A stretch of 7,208 nt of DNA from Bacteroidales bacterium UBA6340 (GTDB taxonomy: Bacteria; Bacteroidota; Bacteroidia; Bacteroidales; Paludibacteraceae), in contig DJSG01000014.1 of NCBI GenBank assembly GCA_002440265.1, forward strand, positions 248-7,455. The letters run 5' to 3'. The notes under the pieces are model-generated. The model ran no database searches. It was not told where the DNA came from and saw nothing but the letters and a program-made list of their open reading frames with translations. Position numbers and translations under genes: made by a program. Below are positions 5,284 through 7,208 of this stretch, one piece after another. The stretch's first letter is position 1; each line of letters opens with the position of its first letter.

Positions 5284-5435
5284 TCCATTAAGACCATTAA
5301 AGAACCATTAAAAGGTATCATGACCTCAATCATTAAAAGGTATCATTACCTCTGATTTGGTAATTACCTCTTTGGTAAATTGCTCGTTATTGCTACTTCG
5401 TAAATTACCTTTACTCTTCGTATAAATTACCTTTA
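5284..5435. repeat. Cluster of short direct and palindromic repeats
   Basis: CCATTAA occurs at 5284, 5294 and 5305 with a lengthening A-run. A 25-bp direct repeat begins CATTAAAAGGTATCAT at 5306 and 5331, with one mismatch over 22 bases. Palindromic GGTA...TACC units follow: 5339-5350, and GGTAATTACC at 5359-5368. CTTCGTAAATTACCTTTA (5396-5413) is repeated at 5416-5435 with a 2-base insertion. The last copy overlaps the stop codon of the acyl-CoA ligase gene (TTA at 5433-5435). Confidence 0.7.
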
Positions 5436-7058
5436 TTTGTAGAGGAAGCGTTTGATGCTGCGCTTGGGGGTTTTCTCGAAGGGCTCTTTCTTGATTTCGA
5501 TGTCACTGACTTGGGAGTAGGATGGGATGAGGGCGTTCAGTTTCTTCAGGTTCTCTTTCATCAGACGCTCTATCTCTTCCAATGAGAATTTGCGGGTGGT
5601 CTGCTCGTCGGGGAAGACCAATCCTACGAGTTTGCCCTCGCGCTCCACAATAATAGACTCGCCGACACCCTCCTGATTGTTGAGTTTGTCCTCTATCTCC
5701 TCCGGATAGATGTTCTGGCCCGATGCGCCGAGAATCATAGTCTTGTTGCGTCCTTTGATGAAGATGTTGTGCTTCTTGTCCATATATCCGAGGTCGCCGG
5801 TGTGCATCCAACCGTCTTCGGTGAAGGCGGCACGTGTGGCTTCCTCGTTTTTGTAGTAGCCCATCATGACGTTTTCGCCGCGGACAAGGATTTCACCCAC
5901 GCCCTGCGAGTTGATGTCCGCTATCTTGACCTCCATATTGGCTACGGGCCGTCCTCCGGACTGTGCCACGAAATCCTTGGGGTGGGAACCTCCAATGAGC
6001 GGTCCGCACTCGGTCATGCCATAGCCGACGGATATGGGGAAGTGTATGTCGATAAGGCACTTCTCTACGATAGGATTGATGGCTGCTCCGCCACAGAGGA
6101 AGTAACGTATGTTGCCGCCAAACGCCTTCTTGAGGGCATTCTTGACTTTGCGTCGTATGATGTCTCCGAGAAGGGGTGTGCGCCAACAGAACTTGATGGC
6201 GGGTTTGGATATAAGCGGGTTGATATTCTTCTTGTGAATCTTCTCGATGACCAGCGGGACGGTAACGACCATATAGGGCTGCACATCCTGCAGGGCTTTG
6301 AGGAGGACACTCGGGGTAGGGCTCTTGGTGAGGAAATAGATGTGCGTGCCCGCGCACATAGGATAGAGGAACTCGCAGATTTGTCCGAACATGTGTGCGA
6401 GAGGGAGCATGGAGACTAAGCGTTGGTTGGGCTCAACAGGCAGCAGTGTGAGTCCGATTTCTACGTTGTTGCTGAGTGAGCGTCCGCTGAGCATAACGCC
6501 TTTGGGCGAGCCGGTACTGCCGGAGGTGTAGTTGAGCAGCGCCAAGGCATCGGGGTCGGCGGTGAAGTGTATGTCTTCGGGTCGGACGGAGGTGGGGCAG
6601 GCAGCGTCCCACGCTTCGTGCGAGATGCCGGCAAGGGTGTCTGCGTGGCGCAGAAGGGTGAAGTCCTCCAAGGAGATGATGGCATCGAGTTGTGCGAGGG
6701 GTTCGTGTTGGAGTTCGCGCCATACATAGGGTCCGACGAAGAGCATGCGCGCATCGGAATGGGTGAGGAGTTTGCTGATGTCGGCAGCCTTGAAGTCCTG
6801 CAAGATACTGACTACGACACCCTCGTAGGTGGCAATGGCGAGGTATGCGATGACCCAGTTGGAGCAGTTGCGTGAGGCAATGGCAATCTTGTCGCCTTTG
6901 CGTATTCCGAGCAGGCGGAAGAGGGCGTGCAGGCGGAGGATGGCTTGCGCCATCTCCCCCCAAGTATATTCGCGGTTCTCGCCATAGTCGGTGAGAGCGG
7001 GTTGGTTCCATTGCCGGTGGATGACGTTATTGAGGTAGTAGAAATAATGATGGGTCAT
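5433..7058 (-). CDS. AMP-forming long-chain acyl-CoA synthetase-type enzyme
   Basis: The 541-residue protein belongs to the ANL (AMP-binding) superfamily, whose members activate carboxylic acids with ATP and transfer the acyl group to CoA. The A3 P-loop YTSGSTGSPKGV is at 177-188, the A5 motif GYGMTE at 345-350, and GEILVRG at 388-394. HTGDLG (419-424), KGRNKT (435-440) and SGQNIYPEEIE (446-456) lead into the small C-terminal lid domain. These motifs and the overall look fit long-chain fatty-acid CoA ligases, slightly shorter than the usual 550-600 residues. The C-terminal A10 motif reads TPKRSIKR (530-537), where most relatives have x-P-x-G-K-I, so the position of the catalytic lysine appears to be Ser534, with lysines at 532 and 536. 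No signal peptide is present; it should be cytosolic or peripheral at the membrane. It stands alone on its strand. The exact acyl substrate cannot be read from the sequence. Confidence 0.92.
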   Translation of the reverse strand: MTHHYFYYLNNVIHRQWNQPALTDYGENREYTWGEMAQAILRLHALFRLLGIRKGDKIAIASRNCSNWVIAYLAIATYEGVVVSILQDFKAADISKLLTHSDARMLFVGPYVWRELQHEPLAQLDAIISLEDFTLLRHADTLAGISHEAWDAACPTSVRPEDIHFTADPDALALLNYTSGSTGSPKGVMLSGRSLSNNVEIGLTLLPVEPNQRLVSMLPLAHMFGQICEFLYPMCAGTHIYFLTKSPTPSVLLKALQDVQPYMVVTVPLVIEKIHKKNINPLISKPAIKFCWRTPLLGDIIRRKVKNALKKAFGGNIRYFLCGGAAINPIVEKCLIDIHFPISVGYGMTECGPLIGGSHPKDFVAQSGGRPVANMEVKIADINSQGVGEILVRGENVMMGYYKNEEATRAAFTEDGWMHTGDLGYMDKKHNIFIKGRNKTMILGASGQNIYPEEIEDKLNNQEGVGESIIVEREGKLVGLVFPDEQTTRKFSLEEIERLMKENLKKLNALIPSYSQVSDIEIKKEPFEKTPKRSIKRFLYK

Positions 7059-7066
7059 GTTTAAGT

Positions 7067-7087
7067 AATAATTAATAATTAATAATT
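7067..7087. repeat. Three perfect 7-bp A/T units in the leader
   Basis: AATAATT is repeated three times without change directly upstream of the acyl-CoA ligase start codon (9 bp before the ATG at 7058). On the transcript it gives an unstructured U/A-rich leader, which in Bacteroidetes can serve translation initiation in place of a Shine-Dalgarno sequence. As a simple repeat it may vary in copy number between strains. Confidence 0.65.
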
Positions 7088-7115
7088 AAGCCAATTCCTT
7101 TGCTTAAACGGGCTG

Positions 7116-7123
7116 CAAAGGTA
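7116..7123 (-). promoter_or_regulatory. -7 box of the acyl-CoA ligase promoter
   Basis: TACCTTTG on the minus strand matches TAnnTTTG and lies about 57 bp upstream of the start codon. The surrounding 13-mer (7114-7126) is identical to the one at the fusA2 promoter. No good TTG lies at 19-21 bp upstream (the nearest is 28 bp away at 7152-7154), so the promoter may be weak or need an activator. Confidence 0.6.
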
Positions 7124-7208
7124 CGATAAATTTCCCGAACTACCGCGTGCGCAAGGCAGATGTGGAGCATATAGTCTCGAAGAGGTCGGCTCAATCACAT
7201 ACTAATCA

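Larger units (their letters stand above)
4999..5432. other. Gene-free convergent spacer rich in palindromes
   Basis: No coding sequence is supported between the plus-strand terminator and the end of the minus-strand acyl-CoA ligase. The stretch contains several inverted repeats: 5014-5019 with 5031-5036, 5045-5051 with 5069-5075, 5099-5139 and 5227-5247. A tandem-repeat cluster follows at 5284-5435. Accumulation of such elements between two gene ends is common because they disturb neither promoter. Confidence 0.6.

Noticed and set aside
5893..6419. Overlapping open frames on both strands inside the acyl-CoA ligase gene
   Set aside because: All conserved motifs lie in the single 541-residue frame; the others are shadows.
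7124..7208. A possible partial gene at the right edge
   Set aside because: All frames have early stops or no start and show no recognisable motif within the 85 bases visible.

Overview
The window looks like a chromosomal piece of a Bacteroidales genome, most likely Prevotella or a close relative. Two genes are preceded by the Bacteroidetes-type promoter -7 box TAnnTTTG (in both cases TACCTTTG). Start codons are preceded by A/T-rich leaders rather than strong Shine-Dalgarno sites. One secreted protein ends in a type IX secretion (Por) sorting domain, and another combines a Bacteroidetes-type YW-VSYD module, a collagen-like segment and a FISUMP domain. This assignment comes from reading motifs; no database search was made.

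Layout. (1) 58-2220, minus strand: an EF-G paralogue (fusA2 type) whose G3 motif is DCPGSDDF, so the usual catalytic histidine is replaced by Ser. Its promoter is at 2294-2324. Degenerate C/G-rich dispersed repeats follow its stop codon at 1-57. (2) 2221-2801: a long divergent intergenic region. It holds the fusA2 promoter, a pair of direct repeats, a possible plus-strand promoter, and about 240 nt of DNA that folds well as a plus-strand RNA, including a 25-bp hairpin whose four G.U pairs favour plus-strand transcription. (3) 2802-4944, plus strand: three genes in a row. They encode a small exported protein with a T9SS tail, a secreted collagen-like/FISUMP protein, and a small cytosolic protein of unknown function with a helix-hairpin-helix-like stretch. 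The first two are separated by an inverted pair of 32-bp dispersed repeats. The last two are 22 bp apart and are followed by a good intrinsic terminator. (4) 4945-5432: a gene-free convergent region packed with palindromes and short tandem repeats. (5) 5433-7058, minus strand: an AMP-forming long-chain acyl-CoA synthetase-type enzyme with a Bacteroidetes -7 box upstream. (6) 7124-7208: nothing supported.

How the parts relate. The two minus-strand genes are housekeeping or stress-metabolism genes (translation; fatty-acid activation), each with its own promoter. The middle plus-strand block looks accessory and surface-related, with domain shuffling, falling GC content and many repeats. The most interesting unexplained signal is the structured, possibly switching RNA upstream of the small T9SS-tail protein. 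Next come the altered GTPase motif of the EF-G paralogue and the non-standard A10 motif of the acyl-CoA ligase.
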